A model generated the notes under the pieces. That model had not been told where the DNA came from and did not search any database. It was given only the letters and a program-made list of their open reading frames with translations. Made by a program: the position numbers and the translations under genes. Source: Macrocystis pyrifera (taxonomy: Eukaryota > Sar > Phaeophyceae > Laminariales > Laminariaceae). Taken from it: DNA of 64,000 nucleotides. Below, piece after piece: positions 1 through 11,540 of the stretch; the stretch's first letter is position 1; each line of letters opens with the position of its first letter. The stretch spans positions 7,460,336-7,524,335 of the forward strand of contig JASSKH010000019.1 of assembly GCA_031763025.1 (NCBI GenBank). Direction: 5' to 3'.

Positions 1-640
1 ATACGGTAAAGGGTATCGTTTGGGTAGATTTGTCAGATCTTCAAGTAACAAAACTGCACGTTGGTTAATGGTCTTTGGATTTCTGGCCTTTTACTTGCGC
101 CAATTGATCCGGAATAGGAATGGTTGTTATTCTGCTCAAGCTGATATGATATATCTACAGTGTTGAGCAATGCGAAGAAATACTCGCTCCTGTGGCGTAA
201 AGGCGGTGGAGAAATTGAGTGTACACCCTCTACCGTTTGACTACTCTGCTTACTGCACACCAGCGTAGTAATTCTGTGTCGTAGGTTTGTGACCACAGAG
301 CTTGTATCTCTGTACGATTGAGTAATATTCGACATGAACAATAGTTGTGCTTGATGTCGACGGCTAGAACGAACGGTCCAATGTGAAGATGACACACCTT
401 AGCACCAGCCGTCTTGTGGAAAGATACCGACGCTTACGTTACAGGCCTATTTCCGAGCCCTTCGTGCTATAGTCGGCGACATGAGTTCCCATGCCTTTCA
501 AACGTTGGGGTATATAAGCTGTTCACCAATAGCACAAGGAAGCAGCTGGGCGAATAGATGCAAATACCGAAGTTCACCGACCTACCAACCTGTCAGGCCA
601 CATAGAGGCACCTACCGACACTTCTCCGCATAATAAGCGG
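1..640. other. No gene seen; diverged dispersed repeat at about 240-400
   Basis: I see no supportable gene here. About 240-400 is similar to 47,135-47,250: both run from a TTTGTGACCACA-type segment through a (G)ATGTCGA(C/G)GG(C/G)TAGAA core to an AATGTGAAGA end. The core alone recurs near 37,731-37,750. This is a dispersed repeat of unknown type. Confidence 0.4.
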
Positions 641-655
641 GGATCGTTCTAGCCG

Positions 656-1735
656 AAGAAACAAACTAGGTCGAGGGGGGAGAAGCAGCAAGCTACGTAA
701 GGGATAATGCCGTCCCAGCGACAGATCTTGTACCTTGTACATCGCCCGAAGACCGCCAACAAACCTATTATGTTGACGCAGCGTAAAAAAATCACGTGCA
801 TGTCACTGTCCACATTGCGTATAAAAAACAAATGAATTTAGGAATGTCGAGGAATAGTGTCAGCGCCAAGGTGGCTCTAAAGAGCTTTCAAATAATGACC
901 TGTAGGTACCACACCGCTGTCCGCATTTGTTACGGTTGCTCACCAAGTTGTTTGTAACGAATATTCCAAAATTAATGCAGACCGGCGAACCCTTGGCTGG
1001 GTCCGTGGAAGGCATAACGCGATGTCCGTTGCTGTCGAACATCCGACCTCAATATCCAACTCGCTGAGGAAGCACTGCTTCATGTTTTGGCGTTTGAACG
1101 TATGGACAAAACGAGGGTGAAACGTTGATATCTAAGATACCTGGTACAAATTACTTCGAGCTGTACAGGCGACAAGGCGAAGTAAGCCGGGCGGAACCCC
1201 AGTCCGCACATCAAAGAAGTTCGACGGTAAATATCGGTGTACGCAATTTGTCCGAAAATCCCGTCGAAGCCCGACCGCTAGCACGAAGGTTGCATAGCAC
1301 GCTTACAGGTGGCTGGATGTCGTCCATCCTGCATGTGGTCACTTGCCTCTGGGCGGTGTGATCAGCGTGAAGAATCAACAGAAATGCCCAAGCAGTCCGA
1401 CGGATGGCCATGATGGGCAGCACTGCTATGTTGTCGTTTACTCCAGATCTCACTCCAGACACAAGCCCTATCGTAAGCATAGGGGAGAAGCATTGGTCAA
1501 CCAAGCCCGTGTTAGCTGTTGTTTTCTATCGAGACAAGCGCTGGCGATGCAAACACCGATACAAACCACCTGATGCTCAACAACTTTACAGTGATGAAAA
1601 AGGATCTTTTGAGAGCTAGCTTCATATCTCCTTCGGGGCTCCTAGGTAACAACCGAATCAATAAAACCGTTGGCGGTATGAACTGTCCGCGAACAGTGTG
1701 AGTGCCCCACGATACGGGTGTAAGGTCATGTCGCG
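656..1735 (-). pseudogene. Decayed secreted Cys-containing protein gene fragment (copy 1)
   Basis: Read on the minus strand this block aligns over about 1.1 kb with 37,898-38,990 on the plus strand. An ATG at 1,411-1,409 opens a peptide beginning MAIRRTAWAFLLIL, which has a basic n-region and a hydrophobic core like a secretory signal peptide, followed by a QVTTC segment. The counterpart begins MAVRRTPWAVLLVL and continues to QLTTC. Further downstream a second conserved stretch reads MKQCFLSELDIEVGC here and MMQCFLSQQNVALGC in the other copy, but in a different frame, with stops between. I do not recognise the family. The absence of one open frame in either copy points to pseudogenes or to a gene with several small exons. 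Confidence 0.5.
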
Positions 1736-1799
1736 CCTGTGCTGAACGACCCCTTGCACTGAAACACCGATACCGACATGGAATATCCCTCAAATACGC

Positions 1800-2398
1800 G
1801 GTGGACGGTGCTGTATGTTGTATTCGTCACTCATAAAGTAAGTTTCCCTTTTCTGATGTCGCTACGAAGACTGAAGCAATTTGTCTTACGCGTCCACATC
1901 CAGAAACGTAAGCGCCACGCATCCCTCATATGGATCGCGTCCCAGGAAATGACGGGGAGCCGGGGGAGCGTTGAACGATTGTAAAAAACGCAAGGTTGAT
2001 GCACACAGGTAGAATACGATAAACAAGATATAACGATACAGACACACTATATATAATCTAAGTAGAATTGTCGGGTAGATCCAACGAGATTGTGGGGTCA
2101 AGGAAACAAGACAATTTACAAAAGGAACAATAATGCCAGAACATATGGCTACATCGGGCGCGAAATATAAAACAAGTGTATATTCTCGCGAGACAAACAA
2201 ACTGGGAACGAAATGATAGTGCTGCAGTGGATCCGTTAAAACATGAGTCATGCACTGTGATTGCCACGCAACCGGGACAGCACAGAGGAAATAATACATC
2301 ACCTACAGGCTCCGATCGATTTCATCGTGAGTTCTGTGTTTTTTTTCCCACATGATTATCTCCGATGCTCACAATTCTTTTTCCTTCTGTGTAATAGA
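1800..2398. other. No recognisable feature
   Basis: Open frames here are short and none resembles a known family. I see no repeat shared with the rest of the window. Confidence 0.4.
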
Positions 2399-2915
2399 CT
2401 AACATTCTGATAGCGCTCCCCGTAACGCACAACGCTTTTCGCAGGAAACTCCGATCCAGGGGGCGTTCTCAGTTCTTGGGGATTGATCTTTCCACAACAA
2501 TTCATAGAACCCCGGCGCGAGGCGTCTCAGGGCTGTTGGTCGCTGTTTTTCAGTGCGGGGCACATCGACAGGACCCACAAAAGCACAAGTGTTACCGTGA
2601 ACCTTTCTTGCTGGAGCTTGCGATGTCGGGCCTAAACCAAGCCTTCGACAATGCATACCAAGTGCAGATGACGGGGGTTTGGGGAGGCTTGCGCCGTGTA
2701 TCGCGGGCGCGTAAACGTTTCGAGCCTGCGAAAATATCAACACCAACAACAACGACTTTGCCGGAATGGAATCACTGTGATTTTGCTGTGAAGGCCTTGT
2801 GTGATCATTAAAAGTTGGCCGATAATGAAAACCCCAGGGCGAACTGAGATGTTCCGTGCCAGAAGGAAAACTGGAGAATATTTCAACCCAGGCGTTCTGA
2901 AAGGCTGTAGGTAGA
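2399..2915 (-). repeat. 500-bp dispersed repeat, inverted counterpart at 36.4-36.9 kb
   Basis: The reverse complement of this block aligns with 36,395-36,900. The best-conserved core shares GCGC(A/G)AGC(C/T)TCCCCAAACC, then GCATGCATT/GTATGCATT, then CAGGCCCGA. A minus-strand frame of about 186 codons (2,399-2,959) covers it. Similarity is also visible at the amino-acid level around TCAFVGPVDVPRTE, so a decayed coding sequence is possible. No family is recognised. Confidence 0.5.
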
Positions 2916-2919
2916 TCAG

Positions 2920-5900
2920 ATGGTGAGTACAGTCCTCGCCGTCGTGCGGGGCGGTACACACAATTTACGACGACGAAACGGAATGGTGGGACATACCAGT
3001 TTGTTTTCTCACGGTGAGATGGGACGATACACGTATGTCCCGCGGGTGAAATCTTCTAAGACTGTTCAGACTCCGTACTCAAGAACGATGGCCGTGCTGC
3101 CGGAGACTGTTCTGTCGGCAGTGCTTCCATTGTGGTGCTGGGCTTGGTTGGTCGGCCACGCCAGTTAGGCACACGTCAACTGCGCCGTGATCGAGCACTG
3201 CGGCGGTGTTGGTGGTGTCGATCTTGGTCGTCCTTCATACTCGGCTTGGGGCTTTGTGTGTATGACATGTGCGAGGTTTGTGCCGTGTTCGCTGGATGTT
3301 GGGGTGAGACGAAAGCTTGGAGGTTTTCAGGGCCTTCCTATGAAGAGGGCATAGTACGGGCGACTAAACAAATATGGGTTACCTCAACAGCAGCAGAGGA
3401 TTAACATTGTAAATAGCAGAGCTCCAAACGCATCAGCAACTATACTGTTATATCTTCACCGAAAAGGGGAGACGAGTGCACAGTTAAAGCGTTTATATAG
3501 GCGTGGACGGAAACTAAACTGTAAAATTTTACGTCTGCGAACGAACTCGTGATTTTTTTTTATCTTGCTGAAAGGGCGCCCCAAACACACATACACAAAT
3601 TCATACGGAACCCTACAAGCACCGAAATCCGAAGAGTATTTCGGATGACGACATTTGGCATCTTGCCCTTTTCTGACGGCGGGCAGCAAAAAGCTGTGGT
3701 CGACGAACTTAGCCTACGTGATGCTGGGGGTCCATTTGTACAGTAGACGGTCGACCGATATAATTTTCCAAAAAAACTGAAAGACGACAATCAGGTTTTG
3801 TGGAGGTGTTTGTTGTAGTATCTTCAACCCCGGGAATCGAAATTACGACGAGAGAAAAAGTAGAATATGCAGACAAAAACTGAAGATTTTGTAAGAGAAT
3901 AAAAGGGGCGTGACCAAAATAAGGCATACCTGATCCATTTGAGCTAAAATCAGGTACATACTCAAACCTAGTAAAAAATACGCGCCACGAGCGGTGTTTC
4001 GCCCACGAAAACCCATGAATACCAAAATGAGCCTAAAGCCTTAAGCGTGCCACATGGCCTTCGAAATCGGAATTGCTTAGTACTCTTTATGGTATAGGTA
4101 CCACGGACTTGGACTTGAAAAGAGTTGCGAGAGCGCCAAGAGTATTTGGTCTGGCGCCTCCTCCCTCGTTGACCTAGCTTTAGACCTCCTAGACCGTCCT
4201 CGCGGGACCGCCTGCCCGACACGAAACTTTCTTTCCGTACCAAACATGAGACCACCTCGACGCGGGGTGGTGCAGACTAAATTCCGTGTGTCCATGGTGC
4301 GGTACAGACTGCCGTGACCATAGAAAACAACCGAGTAGACATCACAACAACTAACTGAAGCACATCGCACACCCCCAACAAGAAAACGTGAAACCAGCGT
4401 ACTCATGTGTGTATGTCAAAATACGTACTTGCGTACGAAATACGAGTACGGAGTTGATACGTTAGTACAGGAAAATTTAAACTGAGGGAGCAACGCAGAG
4501 AAAACAACGGTGTACATACGACCTCTCTGATTGGCTCAAAGTTGGCCAAAATCAGTTCAAAGCTAGACAGAGTAGAGAAAGTCAGGTATAGCTTGGCTTT
4601 TTTAAGTTTCGATATCTGCCTGGATTATAGCAGGACTCCTGGGTTGTGTTGTTTACTTGTTTATACTATGTGACTGATTTTGACCGAAACGTGGCCAGGT
4701 GTGCCTGGTTTTTGGTAAACCGACAAAATAATTACACGGAGCGGTAGCAGCGTATTGCGCGCAACACCTTGCATTTGACGCACGGCACGAATGGCAACAT
4801 AATCACCAGAGCCACAGACTACCTCAACGTTCGCTACATACAGTGGTACATCGTTTGTCTTACGGGATCCAGAAAGAATCCGCCGGTACCTAATCACTCG
4901 CGTGTTGAACGTTTGTTTGTGGTAACGTGGAGGCGAGATTTCGTGCAGACACAAAACATGTATTACCTGGTATAATTCACTAGAACGAAATTGTGTAGGA
5001 CTTGATGGACTGCCTCGTCGAACAGACATGACGTCGGCCCTGTTCCGTAGCGCTGGCGGTGTGAAGGCCGCAAGGCTTGCAAATCAGCTGGTCGAGCTAG
5101 GTTTTTGCTTTTCGTGACGTTCTTTGCAACTGCCGATGAGTCCGAGTGGGTTGATGGTTAGGGTGTTGTTGGGGGGTGTATGGGCTGTGGATGTTTCTTG
5201 TTTGGCGACGATGTTGTGTGTTATTTCCATCCGTTGACATGCCGCACAACCAGTGTCAGTGCAGATGCGTCTGTCCTAGATAGTACAGAGACACAGGTTT
5301 TGTTGTACCAAAACTATGCCACAGAGATACTGCGTTGTTATGCAGTCAGCAGGGTAGACAATGCGTGAAAGAATAATGCACGTGTCGAGGCCCTGTCTCT
5401 GTGAAGAGAGCTGGCAGAGGTGGCACCGACGTGTCTGTAAAGATCACTTGCAAAAAGAAGCAAGGAAATGGTCTGAAATTGGCGCTTAAGTGGGCACTAT
5501 GGAAGGAATCTTGATCTCAGAGACCACAAGGAGCAGAAGGAAGGAAAGAAGGAGATAAAAGATAAAGGAGGAGTGGAGGAGGTTGCGATCAAGGTTAGGC
5601 TGACCTTTGCCTGATCACCCGGTACAACACCCATGCTACGGGCAGATAAGGGAATCTAAGGACTATTCTATTGCCTGACACCCAATGGTGGGCTAGTCAA
5701 TCCTATAGCAACGTTCGTAATGGTGAGGGTCCTACCGCGACGTTCCTAATGGTAAGCTAGCTGCCCTGCTATACGTACGGTCAACGTCTCGACGGAGGTA
5801 AGTTGAACTTACAATATACCGTGCCACGAGTAAGACAGACTCGTAATTTATCCGCATATTGCATTTACCTTAATATCCAAACGAAGATACTCGTACACTC

Positions 5901-7520
5901 GACATACGCAAATCCGTGTCAGAACGGTGGCCGCATGGGTGTACTCATATTACAAAGCTAATCGTGGTTGTGCATGACCACTACGGCATGACCTACGAAA
6001 GAAGGGGTTAGAAAAGTATGTGTAGTACTTGCAACGCGCCCCCTCAATCGAATGCTACGATCTATAGACACGAAAACAGTACGTTATACTTGCGGGAAAA
6101 AGTCGGTCGGTGGGTGTATTCCCCGACAAAAGTGACGTTGCACTGCTATATACCAGTACGTTGTAACACACATTGTCCAACAATCAACAGCGGGTAGTCG
6201 AAGAGACATTTGAGAAAACTTGGACGTATGTCCAGTGTCCAGTATATACGTGTGTACGCGCTAAGTCTACTACAGAGTAATACCTATAGTAAACAGAATC
6301 AAAGAAGGAAATAAATCGTGGTGTGATTACCAACAATGTATGCTCTCATAGATAAATCGACAACCCGTCAGCTGTGTGTCCAACGCGCCCCCTGCGTTAA
6401 AAAACCTACTGTAGTAGAGCAAATATATATAAAATGTAGACCCTACCTAGCCCAGTTCATTCAGCAAAAAGAGGGCAGGCGTATAATTTTGTTTCGTACA
6501 TGTACATACACCTACGTACGGCACTAGACTACGGTGGGAATAATCCTGTCACAAAATATACTCCTGGTGCTGTTTTGTTGACACCCGAGTTATAATCTAT
6601 AGAAGAAAGAGTAAGAAAGCATCTACTGCTGTTGTGCCCTTCAATGGACCCTAGGACAAATCTATACGTAGTCGTATGAAAAAGAAACAAAATCGAAGAG
6701 AAACTGTGGATGTAAATTGTGCGTGTAGTGCATTCAGCATGTTTTGAGCGTGTACGTGTGACGCGTACTCGAAAGAACGCTATGCAAATGTAAACCTTAC
6801 CCACAAAAGCAAATTATGAAAGACAGTAACAAATATGCTGGCGCGTATTGCTGGAGGCTCTTCTGTTTCCTGACGCAGTGCTGCGTCGTTGTTGGTGTTG
6901 CTGCTCGTGATGATATTCACGCATGTTCAGGAAGAAGTGGAAGAGAGTAGAACGAAGTCGCCTGGAGAAATGGTGGTGAAGGTGTGCTGCTGCTGGTGAG
7001 GATGATAGTCCATGTTGAACCGATGATAATGATGAGTTGGTTCAGGTCGACGTGTTGTCTTGATGCCGTGATGCCCCTTGAGCGTGCTGCAAGTTTAAGT
7101 CTGATATTTGGTTTTCTGCATAAACTATTCCGACAAAATTTAGGTGGAACTCCCTTGAACTCCGACTTGGAGCTTGGCTTGAGAAAGTGGTGTGCACGTA
7201 TTGCCCGAAAGCTCGCGATGCGTGATATAGAGAAACTTAGTTTTTAGTCAATAGACCAACCAGCGGTTGGGGCCGTTACGATAGGTATTTATATTCCAGT
7301 TGGATCTTACTGCTTTTATCGTCTGGAATAAGATATTTCGTGTTTCTAGTATCTTGTACGCAGGCTAGTATTCCTGCGTACATGTACGTACCCAGTTTAC
7401 CTCTTCGCAATATTCTTTTTTGTATTTGCTTGGAAGGATATGCAGGCTAGTATCTAAATGGCCGAGGAGACGGAGATGTACGCGTGTGGTATGTCCGTGT
7501 GTCAGGTTTAACGGGGTGTT
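2920..7520. other. No supported gene over 4.6 kb
   Basis: Only short uncharacteristic frames occur. A small direct repeat with core GCGACGTTCCTAATGGT lies near 5,707-5,755 and an A/G-rich stretch near 5,520-5,580. I see no RNA gene, RT, transposase or host-gene similarity. Confidence 0.4.
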
Positions 7521-7948
7521 GTACTATTGAAGTTGAGGGTGACGCATGTACCCTTGCCAGTGGAATATAGGCGGTTGAAGCCAGATGATACTCCTGGCTT
7601 CAAACCCATCTGCTCCCCCCCCCCTTCCTTCTCACTTTTCTCACTTGCCCCTTCGAGGAAGCCTCGCATCATTGAAAAAAAAGAACACCAATACGAACTA
7701 GGCCTGAGTTTGGGCAAGCACAAACACCTGTGTCACACCTCTTTTGTAGATCATTACCTCTCGGAACCTTTACCGTCTCTCCCACATCACAATTGGCGGC
7801 GTCGAAAGGACTACATCTCCGCTCGTGGCCATCGCCTCGACCGGTTCTTCGAGCCTTCTCCTCCCTTTAGGTGAGAGCATTCCTCCTTTTTTTTTGTTTT
7901 GGCATGAGTCGAGTCACTGCATTTTAGAGTACTTGTCTTTTTTTTTTC

Positions 7949-8316
7949 TTGTCTTTGTCTTTCTGTCCATCAGCGTTCGCGTTAACAACGCAGCGTAACG
8001 CAACGCGCGGGCGATGCGACCACCTGTGGAGACGACCGCCGAAGCGCGTGCTCCTGCTAAATAAATTTCGCCTTCGCGTCCGTGCGTGTCCAATGGTCGA
8101 TCCGTCTCACGAGCTTCCTGTAGTGATTTCACCACGAATCATCCTTTTTCATGAACCTATTTATAGTTTGGATTTCGATGACGAACCAGAAGTCGCTGAA
8201 ATGCACATTTCGGTTGCTTACGCAAAGAAGCTTATGTCGACACCAACAGCGACTATCGCTGCGTTCACCGCTTACTCGCTCCAACTATCACGGCTGAAAA
8301 CCAATACTACTAAGCC
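7949..8316 (+). pseudogene. Unrecognised ORF truncated by the gag-only LTR element
   Basis: A frame open from 7,949, with an internal Met at 8,093, runs into the element inserted at 8,317. The segment after that Met contains LPVVISPRIILFHEP and DFDDEPEVAEM and has no recognised domain. Removing the element and one copy of its 4-bp target duplication keeps the frame open for about 17 more codons past 10,279, to an in-frame TAG, after which about 45 further codons are open. The minus strand of 10,280-10,452 is also open and protein-like (contains HTRPHREDMFYEIPMGYK), so the coding strand is uncertain. Confidence 0.3.
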
Positions 8317-8548
8317 TATGGCCTCTGCCAGATGATATCAGCAAGAGGGCTTCCAGCGAGGGACTCCACCAGTCTCGCTGGCCTCGCACTCAGTAAGTCT
8401 TGTTCTTAGAGCTTGTATTATCACGGAGTGATCCTCATCGGACCACGAGCCAGGTGGCTAGGGGACATCACACAGGATCCCCGGCCACTGCTCCACTCAC
8501 ACATGCGATTACACTGAAACCTCCACGGCTTGGTATCTTTTGGCTACA
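8317..8548 (-). repeat. 3' LTR of gag-only element copy 1
   Basis: A 232-bp direct repeat, reading as identical to 10,044-10,275 and to 54,323-54,554. Being downstream of gag on the minus strand makes it the 3' LTR. Confidence 0.85.
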
Positions 8549-8629
8549 GCACCCCCAAAGCGAGTTCACTCGACACGAACGAGCTTGACAAAACCAAAAA
8601 ACCAAGACGAAATCGCATGCGGCAAATCA

Positions 8630-8930
8630 CAAATCAATGCTGAACTCTGAAGCAATTTTAATCTTGAGCGCACGGGTCATCCGTAATTTGCGCAATTCCT
8701 TCACGACGAATTCAGGCGCAGCAGAATAAATCGACCGCAAAGACTCCCACGTGCGCTCCTCTGCTTCGAAACCATCCCAATCGACCAAGACAATCACCTC
8801 GTTGGCATCATCTTCGGCCACATGCACCAAAGCATTCATGCGGCATTCACCCTGCGCAAAGGAATGTTGGAAAACATCCTTCAGATCAGCGGTGACGTTC
8901 AACGTCGCATCCGCATAAAATCGTAAACGG
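8630..8930 (-). pseudogene. Chromodomain-containing integrase C-terminal fragment
   Basis: The frame open at 8,627-9,175 becomes protein-like from about 8,929 on, starting RLRFYADATLNVTADL. That segment precedes the chromodomain in many oomycete and algal Ty3/gypsy polyproteins. The chromodomain-like part (about 8,848-8,681) has the VLVDWDGFEAEERTWESL pattern with both conserved Trp residues and a C-terminal helix. It is out of frame with the Gag ORF, which runs to 8,886. The simplest reading is that a deletion joined the end of gag to the end of pol. As it stands it would be translated only through frameshifting or reinitiation. Confidence 0.65.
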
Positions 8931-9836
8931 GCGTCCATGGTTGAATCTGCCCCGGCCGCCATTGCGGCCCCCGCGATACCCTGACGACCCGCGCCCACCA
9001 CTGCTGGGAGCTGTGCCGCCACCGCGAGCTTTTGGGCAATCAGAAACATAATGGTTGGGATCACCACACTCGAAACAGACGCGAACAAACGACTTTTTCG
9101 CGGACTGCTGCTGTTTCGGTTTCTGCTGCTGTTGGCGTCGCGGTTCAGCTGCCCCTGCAGCATCTTTCCGACCATACGCCTCGATGAATTTCCACTGTTC
9201 TGCAGCAGAAAAAATTTGGTCCATGACCAATGCCGGGTCCTTCTTCCACCCTGCAGCGTACGTTAGCTGACCTTTTACGTACTTTTTGAACTCGGACGGC
9301 CATAAGCCATCCACCAACGCCATGCTCACAAATTCCGCCGGTCCGGGCAACCACGAACGGTCCTGCGCGCGGTACATGGCATGCACCGCGTGATTCTCCG
9401 CAAAATACTTTTCCATAGCGGAGTTTACCATCATCGCGCGGTCTTTGACGGATGTTTCACCGCCCTGCTTTTCATCGCGCCTCATTGAGAGAACGCGACG
9501 CAAGTCCGCTGCCGCCCGCGAGGTGTCAAATCTGTTGCTGGTGGTTGTGTAACCAGCGTGCTGCCTAACAGCGTCCAACAACTCCGAGGCGGTCATCGTA
9601 GTCTGATGCTTGTAAAATCCCTCAAAACACCGATGAATGTAATTGGGGATAAGCTGGCCCATGCTCACTTTGGAGTGCTGAACCACCCCCTGAGCGTTGG
9701 CGAGCTGCAGCCGTTCCTCATAATCGAGGTACGCTGCGTAAAAAACACGAGAGGCCTGCTCGGTCCACACCTCTCCGTATTTCGGTGGAGTCAGAGACTC
9801 CCCTACCACCAGCGGCGTGCTTGCCGTGTGCGCCAT
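8886..9836 (-). CDS. gag: Gag protein of gag-only element, CCHC zinc knuckle
   Basis: 316 codons starting MAHTASTP. Residues about 20-220 are a helical capsid-like Gag region with conserved-looking IHRCFEGFYKHQ and FVSMALVDGLWPSEFKKYVKG segments. Residues 230-250 are Gln/Lys rich, and residues 254-267 form CFECGDPNHYVSDC, an exact CX2CX4HX4C zinc knuckle for RNA binding. A Gly/Arg-rich tail follows. The last about 17 residues probably derive from out-of-frame pol sequence after the deletion. The first 284 residues match the second copy at 53.3-54.1 kb. Gag would package element RNA; all enzymatic steps need helper proteins. Confidence 0.85.
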   Translation of the reverse strand: MAHTASTPLVVGESLTPPKYGEVWTEQASRVFYAAYLDYEERLQLANAQGVVQHSKVSMGQLIPNYIHRCFEGFYKHQTTMTASELLDAVRQHAGYTTTSNRFDTSRAAADLRRVLSMRRDEKQGGETSVKDRAMMVNSAMEKYFAENHAVHAMYRAQDRSWLPGPAEFVSMALVDGLWPSEFKKYVKGQLTYAAGWKKDPALVMDQIFSAAEQWKFIEAYGRKDAAGAAEPRRQQQQKPKQQQSAKKSFVRVCFECGDPNHYVSDCPKARGGGTAPSSGGRGSSGYRGGRNGGRGRFNHGRPFTILCGCDVERHR

Positions 9837-10043
9837 AATCCACAGCAGTCCACCTGGACTCTACTGTAATAACGGAGAAACTGCCGCCTGACCTGTGCGT
9901 CCTCCAGCTCCCGGAGCGTCCTCCCCTGCTGTGCGCTTCAAGCCGTTTCGATCCGTCCAACGGGCCAACTGCCTTCCCAGCTGTGACCCAATACTCCGCA
10001 GCCGAAAACTCCTCCAACAGAAGTTCCGCGAATATCTAGATAT

Positions 10044-10275
10044 TATGGCCTCTGCCAGATGATATCAGCAAGAGGGCTTCCAGCGAGGGACTCCACCAGT
10101 CTCGCTGGCCTCGCACTCAGTAAGTCTTGTTCTTAGAGCTTGTATTATCACGGAGTGATCCTCATCGGACCACGAGCCAGGTGGCTAGGGGACATCACAC
10201 AGGATCCCCGGCCACTGCTCCACTCACACATGCGATTACACTGAAACCTCCACGGCTTGGTATCTTTTGGCTACA
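10044..10275 (-). repeat. 5' LTR of gag-only element copy 1
   Basis: 232 bp, the upstream LTR relative to gag. The 207 bases between it and the gag start form the 5' leader. Confidence 0.85.
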
Positions 10276-10786
10276 AGCCCTACACGCCCACAGAGTCGAC
10301 TGACGCTTGTAGCCCATAGGAATTTCATAAAACATATCCTCGCGATGAGGCCTTGTATGAAAATGCTTACGAACACCCGGCATTTCATCCATCACACCAA
10401 AGTCATTTTGCGCGTATAATGGACAGGTTGCAGTTACCTCACCCGCTTGCACCCACGTAGGTAATCGCTCCGTTCACGAACGATTAGTTGAATAACGCAC
10501 AGTTTGATTATGCTGATTTTCAGTCATATTTATCTCAGACAGAGGACGCAGTTCATTGGTCTTCGCTAAGCCCTGATGAGCTTCAAAATTTCCTGGGGCC
10601 TCGTACGTACCGCTTCACAGAGAAACTCTGAACGCAGTGCCCCCGCCTCCCTCACCAATCTAGTTGAACCACAGGAGCGTGACGTTTTAGGGAGCATGTG
10701 TTACACCGATGACTCATCTGACGCCTTCGCCAATACTATTCTCCCTCTGCTTTTCACTTCGCAAGGAGAGTATATTTTTGGACGCA
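10276..10786. other. Flank of the insertion; possible coding remnant
   Basis: Unrecognised sequence continuing the interrupted region before 8,317. Both strands have open stretches of 50-85 codons and none matches a family I know. Confidence 0.3.
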
Positions 10787-11540
10787 GGTTCCCTGAGTGA
10801 TGAATTTTGTTAGGAAACATTCGTAAATTGTAGTCGTTCCAATCGCACTTTTTTGCAGGTTTGCCAAAATACGAAGGTCTCCTGAGTGAGGAATTTGTTT
10901 ACGTAAGATACGTAAATTCAAGTGGTCCTAATCTGCCTTGAATTCGGATTTGCCAAAATACACAGGGCCCCTGAGTGATGCACCTTTCGACCAATCATAC
11001 GTAAATTGTAGTAGTCTAAATCGATTTTTCTTCATATATGCCAACATACGCAGGTCCCCTGCGTGATGCACTTTTCGACGAAACATACGTAAATTGTACT
11101 CGCCCAAATCGATTTTTCTTCAGATTTGCCAAAACACGCGAGTCCCCCGAACGATGTACTTTTCGACGAAACATGCCTAAATTCTAGTCGTCCTTATTGC
11201 CCTTTTTTCGGAGTTGCCAAAACACGCAGGTCCCCTGAATGATGAACTTTTCGATGAAACATACGAAAGCTCCCGTCGTCCTAATTGCATTTTTTTTTCC
11301 AGATGTGTACACGTTCTCAGCTTTGGAGAACCATACCGAGTTTTTCAACGATACAAGAGTAGATTTGGACAGGAATAAACGCATTTGGTTTCCATCATTG
11401 TACACTTGTACGGCTTTGGATAAATATAGTGAAATGTTCGGCGATACAAGAGTAATTATGTGTCGTCCTAATAGCATTTGCTTTGTCGATGTGCACGTTT
11501 TTGCAGCCTTGAATATATGCGACGGAATTTTTAAACGGTA
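10787..11540 (+). repeat. 88-93 bp tandem satellite, about 8-9 units
   Basis: Units begin near 10,787, 10,876, 10,965, 11,053, 11,141 and 11,229 (period 88-89). Each reads roughly GG(T)CCCCTGAGTGATG, then CATACGTAAATTGTAGT, then a T-rich run and TTTGCCAAAATACGCA. More diverged units of 92-93 bp start near 11,308, 11,401 and 11,493, sharing CGATACAAGAGTA. Divergence increases rightward. Confidence 0.8.

Larger units (their letters stand above)
8317..10275 (-). mobile_element. Gag-only LTR retrotransposon (TR-GAG type), copy 1
   Basis: This is a complete 1,959-bp element. Two 232-bp direct repeats (8,317-8,548 and 10,044-10,275) read as identical and are flanked by the 4-bp duplication AGCC (8,313-8,316 and 10,276-10,279). 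On the coding (minus) strand the LTR begins TGTAGCC and ends GGCCATA. The interior holds a Gag ORF with a zinc knuckle and, after it, a chromodomain-like fragment. Protease, RT, RNase H and integrase core are absent, so movement would depend on enzymes supplied in trans by a chromodomain Ty3/gypsy relative. Identical LTRs indicate a recent insertion. A G-rich tract beside the 3' LTR (8,549-8,560) could be the polypurine tract. I could not identify a canonical TGG-starting primer-binding site. Confidence 0.85.

Noticed and set aside
9718..10017. 99-codon minus-strand frame upstream of gag, also present at 53,997-54,296
   Set aside because: It overlaps the gag start in another frame inside the leader; its repetition only reflects the near-identical element copies.
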